From positions 4,531,036 to 4,595,035 of the forward strand of contig OZ025888.1 of the NCBI GenBank assembly GCA_964019415.1: DNA of 64,000 bases, written 5' to 3'. Below, piece by piece: positions 1 through 12,700 of this stretch. This DNA comes from Ianthella basta (lineage: Eukaryota > Porifera > Demospongiae > Verongiida > Ianthellidae). The notes below the pieces were generated by a model. That model was not told the origin of the DNA. It ran no database searches and worked only from the letters and a program-made list of their open reading frames with translations. Within the stretch, counting starts at the first letter, position 1. Each line of letters opens with the position of its first letter. Both the position numbers and the translations under genes were made by a program.

Positions 1-23
1 CGTCACTTCATCAATTCACTCAC

Positions 24-780
24 CACAAGTCCATCCTTCCCCAGATACAACTGAAGTGGCAGACATTCCAGGCTCAGGTACTATACCTGTGCTGTAATCT
101 CCTGATGTGAGAGCCACAGACTGATCCATATAGAAGTGTACATTAAAATAGGATGACCGGTAGATGGATCGTGTTGGGCCTTGAACCACGACATTTTCCC
201 TGTCATAAGCAGTGTTGTAGACAGGGCTTGCTTCCACTTCAACACTGAAGCTAGTAGAAGATGTGAACACTGTCACATGGTTGTTTGTTGGTTGAGACCT
301 CTCAAACCAAGCATCTGGGAGGGATAAGAACGAGGCAACACAGCTGCCTGTAGCACTGTCAGTTGTGCACGAGGCCATGATTCGAGTTTGTCCTGGGTCA
401 AGTTCCATAGATGGTTGAAGAGTGATATTGAGTGTTGTTGGCTTCACAAATGGTAAGTCTCTGCTGTCAAATGCCTTGAGCAATACGTAAAGTGCCCTCC
501 AGTCATGGTACACTTTCTGCTGCAGTGGAGAGGCTTGGACAGAACTGGCAGTGTCACCAATTGTAGGGATGTTCAAGAATGGACGAAGAGGAGGCTCTTC
601 AATCATGACAGATGGCTCAACCACGTGAACTTGGCTTGAAAGAGTAAGATCACTACCAATTGGTGCTAAGAAGGGGAATCCAAAGTCATGGCTATATGAC
701 AGTTGTCCAATTCGTTGCGGGCTGCCCAGCAGCAAGGCACCTCTGTCAGAAAAGAACCTCACAAACTTCTTCTCCACAAA
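24..780 (-). other. TMEM132-like module 4 (first part only)
   Basis: The opening of a fourth module: a beta-rich domain with CVASFLSLPDAWFERSQ (compare CEVLLRLPDEWFEAD in module 1 and CWTNVELPETWFQAG in module 3), then IYRSSYFNVHFYMDQ, the start of its cohesin-like part. It stops at GEGWTC where the giant exon ends; module 3 has GEWMC at the same point. The remainder must lie in the next exon, left of the window. Confidence 0.72.
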
Positions 781-3700
781 AAGGACATTAATGGTTGCAG
801 TCTGGCTGTTTGGAGTCTGTCCCTGATCCGCTGCGAGGTAGATCAGGCTTAGAGTGTCGCCTGCCCTGCCCAATACACTCTCTGTCAAAGTAAGCTCCCC
901 ACTCATAAGATCGATGGTAAAGGGACCTTCCACCTGTCCTCTAGGTTGGCCTGCAAAGGAGTAGGTGACAACACCATTGGACCCTTCATCCTTGTCTGAT
1001 GCAGAGATAGTGGCAATCAGTGTACCAGTTGGAAGATCCTCCTCAACATACAAGTCTAGTTCAAGATTCACAAAGTTGGGTGAGTTGTCATTCGCGTCTT
1101 CCACGTACACCACCACTAGAGCAGTGTCACTCTGTGGATTAGTGCTCTGGTCCTCCACTTTGACTTGCAGTGTGTGCATAGATTGTACCTCACGATCAAT
1201 GTCTGCTATGGCAAAGAGATTGCCATCGTCGTCAAGCTCAAAGAAGGTGGTATTGCTAACGATGCTGTACAGCAACATCCCTGCTAGTCCAGCGTCTGGG
1301 TCGGTTGCATTGAGAGTGAGCACCAGGGTTCTATTGCTGCTGTAATCTGCTTCCTTGATGGTTACATTGAAAATGTCCTCCACAAAAACGGGTGGTGCTT
1401 CATTAGAGTCCAAAACAGTGATTCTAATAGTGGTAGTCGATGATTGTGGAGGAATTCCCAAGTCAGTTGCTTGGACAATGAGTTCATACACCTCAGTAGT
1501 CTCAAAATCAAGACCTGTCATGATGTAAATGGCACCAGTTGTGCTGTTGATGCCAAAGGAGTTGCCTACATTGCCACCTGCGAAGGAGAACACTGCTTCT
1601 GCATTGATCCCCACATCCTCATCTGTAGTGTTGAGACCACTTATAATGGTAGATCCCGGAGCCAAGACCTCACTGACATTAGAGATAAGTTGTGGAGGGT
1701 CTACAAACATTGGCCTGTTGTCATTTACATCACCAACTTCAACATTCACCATCTTTGTGCCAATCTCTGTTCCATCTTGGAGGGCAGTAACACCCACCAC
1801 AAACTGAGGGTTTGCTTCACGATTCAGACGCTGAGCAGAAAGAGTTCTGGTTGTTCCTGTCCCTGTGAGATAAAACAGAGGTTGGTCTTCTGTGAACGTA
1901 ATAGTCCCCGTCAGTGCTGGAAACGAAGGGTCACCAAGGGAGATAACTGCTACAGGCTGTGGACGTTGTTCCTCCAGTACACTGGCATTCACTGGAACAG
2001 CCACATAGGTGCACACGTCAGAGCGGTGAGTGTTGTCGAAAGCAGTCAGAGGGGAAATAGTGATTGCATAGTTGTCCACCACAAGTGCTTGGCTGCGATA
2101 AGAGGTAAAAGAGCCAAATGCAGTCACAGCCGGTGGAAGTGCCCTGGTGAAGAGTGCATAACGACTGTAGTGGCTTGTTCCATCTGCTCCAGTTGTAACT
2201 GCAATGATGGCCTCCAGCTGTATATCGGTAGTCTGAATTGGTGTGTAAATGGATACCTCATACATAGAGTCTGAGACAGGGACAGCCTCAAAGATGAATG
2301 TGGAGTCTCCTAACATCTCCACCAAGCGTCCTTTAGCAAATTGAGACAGCTGAAGCAGGTCTGCTATGGATGAATGAGAGATGATTACAAACACATAGGT
2401 TAGGTCCCTCAGGACAACCCCACTTTGGGTGCCGCTTTCCAGTGCCACTGAGATGGTGAGGTCACAGTTGCTATCCACTCCAACCGGGTCAATGGTGTAG
2501 CCGCCAAGGAGGGGAACCAGTCCACTACGAGCTCTGAGAGCAAACTGGACATCAATGGCATCCAGGACACCATCCCTGTTAGGGTCATTTGCACCTGAGG
2601 TAGGATCAAATATATTCAACCATAGCTGAAGTGGGTCAAGTACATTAAACAACCCATCTCCATTGTAGTCTCCAGAGGAGCTAGCCTGCCGAGCCTGCCT
2701 TGACGGTGCACTTTCGGGTCTGACATCACGTCTCCCTTGACCAGTGATGTAAACATAGTTGACTTGTGTAGATTCATCGGTGGTGAGGGACACCAAACCA
2801 TTGTCCAACAGAGCTGGGAGTTCAGCTTGAATGGAAGCTGTGCCACTAGCAATTGCAGTCAGGGAGATGGTTGCAAAGGTTAGAATACCACTGGAAGAAA
2901 CCTGTCTCCCAAGCCCTGAAATGGCCAGTTCCCCAGGTGGTGAGTTTGTGCGAACAGGAAACACACCTGGAAGTGGTACGGTGACATCGCTGACTTCAAG
3001 AAGACTTGAATTATATGAAATCAGTGCTTCAAAAGCAAGAACCACATTGCTGCCAATGTTCACTCTCAGGTCAACAGTGAAGGTTGATCCTACGCTAACG
3101 CTTGCAATGGCAAGGCCAGTGGGCTGTCCCATATCCACACCACCCACAGTGGCATCGGTTGGAAGGTTGGCTGCAAACGCAACTGTAGTGTAGACAGCAG
3201 AAGAGTGCTTAGCAGTAGCTTGCAGGTTCAGAAGTTCAGGGTAGTTCCTCAGCACTGTCATCACATTACCGGTAATGGAGACAACACCTGTTGGCATCAC
3301 GGAGAAGTCTAGAGCCTTAGCAAGACCAGAGGCGTTGGCAAACCCTACAGTTTGAGCATACTTAGTTCCATCAACAAGATTGAGATTGCCAATGATAGCA
3401 AACTGGGTGGCAGGAGAATTGAGTGAAACAAGCTCTAAGTCAATAGAAGCAATGTCAACTGTACTGTTAAAGTAGTTGAGGACTGTTAACTGAACCGAAG
3501 AATACAACCCTCCACCAAGCTGCACATCAACCTTGGTGACACCCTCCAGTCTCGGTCTGAGGAGGATCATATCAGGAAGGTCAATCATAATGACTGTATC
3601 AGTGTTGTCTGAAAGGGTCACATTTGTGTTTGCATCAGGGAAGGCACGAACGATATCTCCACCTGATAGTTCAATAGCCATTATAACAACAACTTCCTGA

Positions 3701-6700
3701 TAGAGATCTGTAGTCCCAGAAATGGGTCTGATGGTTGTCAAATTGTGGTCCTCCCCTCCTTCATAGAATGGGTACGGTCTCAGTTGGACTTGCATGGCTA
3801 TGGGAGCAGCAACCCTCAGTGACACACGGGCTGCATAGGTCACTTTGTCATATTCGTACAGTGCAGACACTTCATCCACGCCAATCCTGTCACTGCTGGA
3901 AGGTGAAGCAGATGATCCACTGAACTGGATAAGTCCAGCAGCACTATGGAACATGGCGCTGCTTGTGACATCCAACCTAGAGCCATCCTCAAGTGTCAGC
4001 CACACTTGCATGACAACAGAAGTGGGAACAGCAGACTGTGGAATACCATGACTAGGATGTGCAACAATTGTGGAGGTGAGCATGAGGACAAGGCCAGTGG
4101 CTGCTGGGTAGTTGGAAGTGACAAAGGCAAGTGCTGAAGCTGGAGAGGATGTGACACAGGCAGGTGAATACATGGTGTTGACAAGGTGCCCCATAACATT
4201 GGAGAGAAGGCTAACACCACCAGAAGTACTCACACTTGGGTCCATAGTTGACACCATGAGGCCTGAGCTGTCAGAGACCCGCATTCCTTCGCCATCACTG
4301 TAATAGATTGTGGCAATTGCATTTCCAACACTGGCTGAATCTGAGAACTCTTGTACCAAACCAAGATTGACTGACAGGCCAACAGATGTAGTGGAAACAG
4401 TGGTGGGGTAACCTTGCAGGTCAATGTCTGTAACAATTCGGGATGAAGTTGCACTCACATCAACCGGCACTGTGTCTGTTACAAACACATTGATGGTTTG
4501 TGCTCTTTCAAAGAGGTTTACAGCAACACTGCTTGAGCTACCTGGTGTCCTTCCACGCACATACACTCCATCCAGAGTGACAGCTGAGGGGTTGCTAAGC
4601 TCAAACATGGGCCTCAAAAAGTCAGTAAGATCAAGAGTTGGACTTTCCAAGGTTGTACCAGCGTTAAACCTTCCTGTAGCATACAGCCTTGCAGATTGAT
4701 AGTAGCGGGAAGTACAGCCAGAGTCACTGAACCAGCCAACAACAGACTGGAGGCTGTCATCACTGGCAGACATTCTGAAGGAGTCAGTAATTGGCTGCCA
4801 AACTCTGAACGGCAAAGAGAATGATCTGCCTTGATAGGTGATCTGAAGAGGTGTGCTTTCAGCACTGGACAAGTGCAGGTGAGTCAGAAGAACAGATGAG
4901 CAGTCCACGGAGATGGATAGAACTGAACCAGGATTGGTGCAGGCCAGAGATGTGGTGAGTGGACTTATTCTATCATCTGTGTTCTGTGACTGGTATATCC
5001 CATACACAGCTACACCAGCTGACACATTGACCCAATTCATCCTTGCAGTGTTGACCAATTCACTAGCATTGGTGTAGGCAAGGATTCCCTGCAAAGCATT
5101 CTCTGTGATGGTGACTGAACCCTCGCCTCCACTCTGAAGGCCATTCCTGTCTTTGAACAGTGCTGGGATAGAGCGACCCGCCACAAGAGAACCACGTGTG
5201 GATGACAGCATGGTGACCGAAGCTGAGACTTGGTAGACACCACTAGCAGGGGCAACTGCCCTGGCACTCAATGTGAACAGGTCCTGAGGGAACATGTACA
5301 CCTTTGGTGTATACCTTGATTGAAGTAGGCAAGCTAGCTTCAAGGTGGTAACTCCTGCTGCATCCTGCAACTCATGTCGGCACATCCACTCACCAGTATC
5401 AACAGGGGGTTGCAGCTGAATTTCATTGGACGAAGAACTCAAAGTGATCTGGAAGGTGTCCACAACAAAAGGAGCGATTGCCTGCAAGTTGATTGGAAAT
5501 TCGTCATTTTGTACAACCACAGAGCTTGGTAGAGAAACAACGATGTTGCGATCCTCGCTGTCAAAAGTCACTGGGACATCTGCGTTCAAGGTGATCTCAC
5601 GTAGCAACACTCTACTAATCTGTCTACTGATGGCATACACTCTTACTTGAGAATATCCACCTGCTTGGAACCATGTCTCTGGTAGTTCCACATTTGTCCA
5701 GCAAATTCCAGAGAATGACTGTGGAGTACACTCACTACCCTGGGTGGCTGCAGCTGCCTCCTCGCGTCCTCCTACATTCAGAGGAACAAGCTGCAGGGAC
5801 ACTTCTGAGCCACTCACTGCTACTGTGCTAAGAGAGGCATCTCGGACCTGCAATGCAGCAATTACCGTTCTCTGATCCACCCAATAGCTCTCTCTCTGTA
5901 CAATGCCAACGATGGAAGCTGCAGGTTGAAGAGGCTTTGCAAATGTGGCAGTTTGTGTCAGTCCATTGATGTTGGTAGTGATTTGTACTGGTTGGCTGAC
6001 ATCTCCGAAGAAGAGCACATCCTGTGATGCCCCGGCAAAGGTGGCATTCGCCAACAAACGTTCCTGTCCAGACAAGAGGAAACCAGGGCCAGAGATGTGG
6101 AGGTCAAAAGGAATTGTGTCCACAAACTGAACATCCACAGTCACTACACACGATTGGTCACTATTCCATGTGCTTTGTGCTCTAACACGAACAGTAGCTG
6201 AGGTCACACTGTATGAAGTAGTTGAAGTGACAAGGGAGAAGACATTTGGTCCTTCCTTCACAAGGTCAAACAAGTCTGAATCAGCCACAAATGTCATGTT
6301 CCTGTGTTGCAGAGTGGAGTCTCCATCATAAATGGCAATAGTGATTATTTTGTCTCCTAGCAGCACAGGTCGCTGCACCACAGCGGAATATCTTGCTGGA
6401 TCACATTCAGGCGGGTGCTCGTTGACAGGAAGAACACTGACTGATACCTGTGCAGAGCTGCTCATTGGTGGCACTCCTTGATCGCGAGCAATCACTGTGA
6501 AGTCTAGCTGTTTAATGATCTCATAGTCCAGTGGCTTTGAGAGGTACACGATGCCAGATGTCACATTGAAATAGTCAGTGATGAAGGGATTTCCAAACAG
6601 TTCATAAGTCACAGTGCCATTTTCTCCTGCATCAGGGTCAAACACAAGCATATTCACCACCTGTGTGCCAACATCTCCACCCTCTTCCCTCTCAACCTCA

Positions 6701-9700
6701 TAGGCAGACTGTGCAAAACGTGGAGCATTATCGTTGATATCCAAAATGGACACTCTGACCGTTATGGTGGCTGAATTGGTGGAAAACTGTCCCATGTCTG
6801 TAGCAACTATGCCTAGGTCAAGTAGGTCACCTAGAGGGCCTTCTCTGTCAAGTGCTTGCAGGGCTGTAACTTCTCCTGATGTTTCATTGATACTGAACAA
6901 GCTGTAGGCAGCTTGAGACTCAAAGGAATAGCGTATTTGTCCACCTGAACCTGGGTCACTGTCATTTGCAAACACCCTAACAAGGAAGGACTCGCCTTCC
7001 ATCTCTTCGGTCACAGACATTTCCAGCATGGGAGGATAAAATACTGGAGCGACATTGTTCACACACTCATCACTGGTAAGCACAGCAGTGAACGTAGTCA
7101 AAGGACTGAACCCCACTGGGAAGGTGCGTGCTAGAGGAGGTAGTGGAGAGGACATGATTGTTAGCTCAGCTGCCTCTGGATAGCTTGGTGGAACATCACT
7201 GCCAAAGAGCCATTGACGCCCATCGTTAGCAAGTACAATGAGTGAAACACCTACATCTGGCAGGACCAGGGCAGAACGCAGTTGCACTGCATAGACACCT
7301 GCACCAGCGTGGCTACCAAGAAGAGCCCCCATGCTCACACTTGGTGGAATCATGCCGGAGACTGGCACTTTCATTCCAAGAGTGTTTCGCACAGTAGATT
7401 GATCAAAATGCTCAGTGAAGTTAGAGCTTCCATGCATAAGGAGGAACAAGGCAGTTGTTACTGAAGTGCTGTCTGCAACTCTATTGCCTCTGAGCCACAA
7501 TTGTACACCAAGGTCAAGATAGCAACTGTCCGGAGTGACAGAAGAAACGGACACACCTGACACAAAAGGAGCTTGGTAGAAGGCTGCTTCCAGAAGGTAA
7601 TCAAAGTCTTGCTGGTCACATTTTCCATCCAAGTTGAAATCTACATTAGCACTCTCACAAGACTCAGCTGCATCCAAGATATTGAACACACAGTCACCAT
7701 TGACATCCCCCATCTCAACAGAATCTCCACAAGAACAGAGAGGGCTGTTGCATGGGCTCCGTGAAGGAGAAAACACCTGCAGGTTGGCAGTAGGGAGGAT
7801 GGTGATCTCGGCTGAAGTAGATCCTGAAGTCCCAATGATAACTCCCACTTCTGCACTACGGCTTTCAGAGACATAAGACAAGCGAACTCCTTCTCCATCA
7901 CTCAGGGCTGAGATCTCTGCTTTCATACCAGCTGGGAATGCACTGGTTGGTGATGTAGCTTTAAGCTCAACAACAGCAATTTCAGTCGCACCTGATACAA
8001 TAAGGGAGCTGCTGCTGATGCCTCCTATCAGCACTGCTCCATCAAAAGCTGTCCCTGTATGGCGGAATGTGGAACCCCGCCATCCAGATCCTGCAGTAAC
8101 AGACATCAATTCCAGTAGGTTGCTGTCATAAGCAAATGTTACTTCCCATGCACCAAAAGACTGATTTCCAGCATTGAGTCTGACTGGGAGTCGAAATGTA
8201 TCGCCAACATTTACACTGGAAATGGGAACACCAGGTACTGCACCCAGGTCCAATTCGATCACACGTGGCTCCAGGTTGACAGTAAATGGTTGAGACTGTA
8301 CCGAAGTTGGGACTCCATCATTGAAGACAGCACTGATGGTGGCAGTATCAGCCAAATTTCTCCAAATTGTTATTTCACCAGTCACGTGATTGAGTTGAAC
8401 TGCACTTTGAGCTGAAGATGACAGTATAACAAATCCAGGATAGAGGGAGCTACCACCGCCATAATAGTCACTCACCATAACACCATTACTGAGTGTAAAG
8501 TCCAAGATGGTTCGAGCCGCAACGCTTCCATACGTTCCAGCCAAGGAAGCAGTACTGATTCGAATGTTTGCTGATGTTGCTGACACACTAGTGTTTGAAA
8601 CAGTCAAGGATGCACTACCATTCAGAGGGCCCAAAGTTGCTGTGAACACAACATCACCTGCATTGTAAGCAGAAACAAAAGCGTTAACAGTGTCATTGCC
8701 AACATTTTCACTGCCCGCTTCAGCAATAGTGGGATTGGAGCTCTGGAACAGGATGGAGCTGCTATCAGTGACAGTCACAGAAGAGGTGCTTCCATCAGCA
8801 TAAACAAACACCCATTCAGCCTGCAGCTGTGCAAGCTGGTGTACTCCGGTTGAACCCACATACTGCAGTGTGGTCAAGTCAGAGGCTGATGGATAGGATG
8901 GGTATGGCTTAACTGACAGTAGGAGCATGTCAGAGCTTGTGATCACTTGAATAACAGCACTGGCAGTGGAATCTTGAAATGAGGCTGTCACGGTTACTTC
9001 AGTTGGTGGAGCAGAAGAGACTGCCTCCACACGATAGTAGTCCAATTCTCGTACAAGCCTGACTACATTTGGAGGACTGACTGCAAGGTTGGTGTTCAAA
9101 TTGGTTGTTACATCATAATCATCACCGTCAGACCCCAAACTAAGGAAGATTCGTACAGAAGCAGAAGATGAAATGTCAATGTCATAAGGAATTGAGACAT
9201 CTGACGGAGGAACAATACTAAGACTGCTCAATTCAACTCTCAGTGAAGGTGACATGAAAGTTGCTTCCATTTTCACTGGATCTTGGTATACACTTCCCCC
9301 ACAAGCTGACCACCACTGTGCAGTGAGAGGGTAGCCTTCAAACTCTCCCCAAACTGTGGCCTGTGTGCCTGACACTGCCAAGGATGCAGTATTGCTTGCA
9401 TACACTAGTCCAGTGCCGTCTGTCAATTGAGCTATGCGTCCATCTGTAAACACCACAAATGTGATCAACTCTGCTACTTGCCCAATGTAGGAGAGCGAGG
9501 CATCCAGTTGAGCTGTGAAGTCAGAACCTGGGCTCACTGCCATGTCAGTAGGACTTAGCAGGAGGTCAGAGGCCACGTAGGTCAGAAGGCCGCGAGGCAT
9601 CACAGTTGCAGAATTCACAGACACCGCTGCTGTTCCAATGATGTTCTTCGTAGGTGATCTGATGGACAGCGTTACAGATGGAGAAAGTGACAGACCCCTG

Positions 9701-12700
9701 AAGTTTAGACCTGACACCTGAACAGCATTCTCATTGCTACTCTCTAGCAGCAAGTCTACAAGAGAATCAACCACAACTGCAATTCTTGTGCTAGTTGGAG
9801 AAGTTGCATAGTTTGCAGTCACAGTGAGCCTGTTCCACTGGTATCCCTGCTGGCATGCTGCTGTACCATTCACTGTGAACCCTAAGATTGCATTGAGCTC
9901 GCTGTCTCCAGGAGACACTGTCAGTGGAAGATCAGGGTACCACACGGCAAATGGGATGGTGAAGGTTCCTTGGTCCATTACTGTCACATTCAGGAGAGCA
10001 CTGGCTGCACCACTATCCTCATCACCAGTGAGATAGACCTCCTCACAGGAGTCACTCACCTTAAACACTGTCACATCTGCACTTGCACATGACAGGCTGC
10101 TCTCTGGTATACCTGCAATGGAAGGTGTGGCATCCAGCCACACGCCTCTGGGTACGATGGACTTGGTGACCCGTTGTCCATTTAGCACAGCTGTGTTGAG
10201 AAGACTCCTGAAGTCTGTTCTGAGGAATACATCCCTTAGTTCCCTCTGGGAGAAGTAGGTTGTACCATTCCTTAGTTGGGTTACACCTCGTGAAGCTACT
10301 GGCACAGTGAAAAGTTCTTCAGAGATTGAGTAGGGTGATGAGCGAATAAGGAGAGTACCCCAGCAACTTACAGCTGTCGAGCCTGGCATCACATTCTGTG
10401 CAACTGTGAATGGAACTAGAACCTGGGCTACATTGGTGGGTGTTCCAGGGGTCTTGCTGGCTGTTACCTGCACTGCACTTCCATCACCACTAGTAACAGA
10501 TGTCCAACCATCATTGCTTGCTTCTGTACCAGACGAAAAGACAACACCAGGACTGCTGGACTCACAGGCCACAGCAAACGTCGTGACTGGGTTTGATTCC
10601 ACTTTTGCGTAGATTGTCAGGTATGCACTCTCTCCAGGGAAGAGATTCTTCTTTGGTGAGCTGACAAAAATAGTTGAGTTGGCAAATTCTGGGGCTGTAA
10701 AGAGGGCATCAGCAGAAGGAGAAGTATACAGAACAACTGAATACCTTGTACTCCAGGATGCAGCCTGAACGTCTACAGTAATGAGTTGTGTTTCCATTCC
10801 AATAGTGCTTGTTTCCCTCCAAGAAGTTGGAATAGGAATAGAAAGTATGGCCATGGGCATGTCAGATGAGATGGTAACGGAAGCAGATGATGTTGCACTA
10901 TTCAGTGATGCTGTACCATTAACTTCAGTAGCTGAAATCAAAGTGCCCTGCCACATGTTCAATCCCATTACAGCCACATACACATACTCAGTGTCTGCAA
11001 ACATTTCAGGAGAGAGCAGTGTTGCTTGTACATCCACCAATGGTTGGGGTGAAGCACTGAAAGAACTGGTCACAGACAGACCTCCGAATGTGGCAGTGAG
11101 AGAGGGTGGTGGAGGAGAAGAGGCATACTGGAACATACCATGCCGTTGTGTGAATGTGTCTCCTAATGCAGATGAGACTGTTTGACCCAGAGGAAGACCA
11201 AGGGTGCTAACAAACTCCACTGCAGGCACAGAGCCAGTCATGACATAAAGTGTAGCTGTACTCGTTCGCATCACTGTTGATCCACGGTCAGAGATTCTAA
11301 CAGTGACAGTGAACAAGTCACCCATTGTACCAGGTGGTGACCAAGAGGATGAAGTCTGGACAGAACCACTGTCAGCATCAACGGTAAAGTCACTGCTACC
11401 GATAATTTCAAAAGTGAAAGGTTGTATGTTGGAACAAGTGTCTTGGTCCATTCCATCTAAGACAATGATCTCAGTGTTTGGTGGTGTGTCAGGTGGAATC
11501 ACAGTGATAAACGGATCACGGATGAACTGAGGGGCATACATATTCTCATCCACTACTGTTACGCTAACCTCCACAGTGTTACTCATTGAGTCAGCACTTC
11601 CAGGCCTGTCATCAACCTGTACGACTAGCCTGTGGATTGTTTCAGCGTTGGATAGACACAGGGCTTGTGACACAGTAATACTCCCACTAACAGGGTCAAT
11701 ACTGAACCGTCCTGATGCGTTGTCTAGCAAAGAGTAGCGCAGTGTTGCATTGTCTCCATTATCTGCATCAAATGCTGTGACAGTTAACACAGGAGTGCCA
11801 AGTGCAGCGTTCTCTGTCATGTTGGTTGCATAAGGTATCCCAACGAATGCAGGAGGGTTGTCATTCACATCTAATACATTCACGACAAGTACAGCGGTTG
11901 AAGACAGTTGAGGTGACCCCCTGTCAGTGGCAGTAATGTTGAGTCGATACTGGCGAACACTCTCCCAGTCAAGTTCACCCAAAAGAGAGATAGACACAAC
12001 ATTGTTGACTGTCTGTGAATCAAACCTGCCAGCTTCATTTCCTCCACTGATGGTCACATCAAGTGTACCTCCACTTCCAGGGTCATTGTCAGTGATGGTG
12101 AGCATTGTAACTAGAGTATTGCCCATCTGAAAGGCATCTTCACTAATATTCACTGTCAGAGCAGCTTGATCAAACTCAGGCTCCATGTCGTTTATGTTGG
12201 TAATGGTTACTGTAACAAAAGTAAATGTACTTTGTGCAGGGATTCCCCTGTCCTTGGCCAGAACTGTCAGGTTGTATGATCGTCTGGTTTCATAGTCCAA
12301 AGGTCCATTAGTCCAAATCTCTCCACTAGTAGCATTGATCACAAATGGACCGCTGTCAGCATGATACATTTCAAATTGTACAACATTATTGGAGCTTTCA
12401 TCCTCACTGTCATTTCGGCAGAATGGGCCCAAATCGTTATCTATTGCAGAGACTGTTGTCACCAATGTACGTGCTCCTACTGCTTCACTAAGAACACTTG
12501 AATAAGGTTCACCAAAGAATACAGGAGCGTTGTCATTCTCTTCACAAACCTGGATAAGTGCTACTTGAAAGGCAGGTGGTAGTGGTGGTTGCCGAGCAAT
12601 GAATTGCGTCAGCAGAGTGGTCACGGTGCCTTCACGGTCAAACTGCCTCAAGAGAGTCAGTGCACCAGTATTGCTGTCAATTGACAGGTACTGATCCTTC

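Noticed and set aside
16..18. Apparent end of the giant cadherin at a TGA
   Set aside because: The codon lies inside the intron after a consensus donor (TTGTG/gtgagt), and the protein would stop in the middle of a module whose other copies continue.
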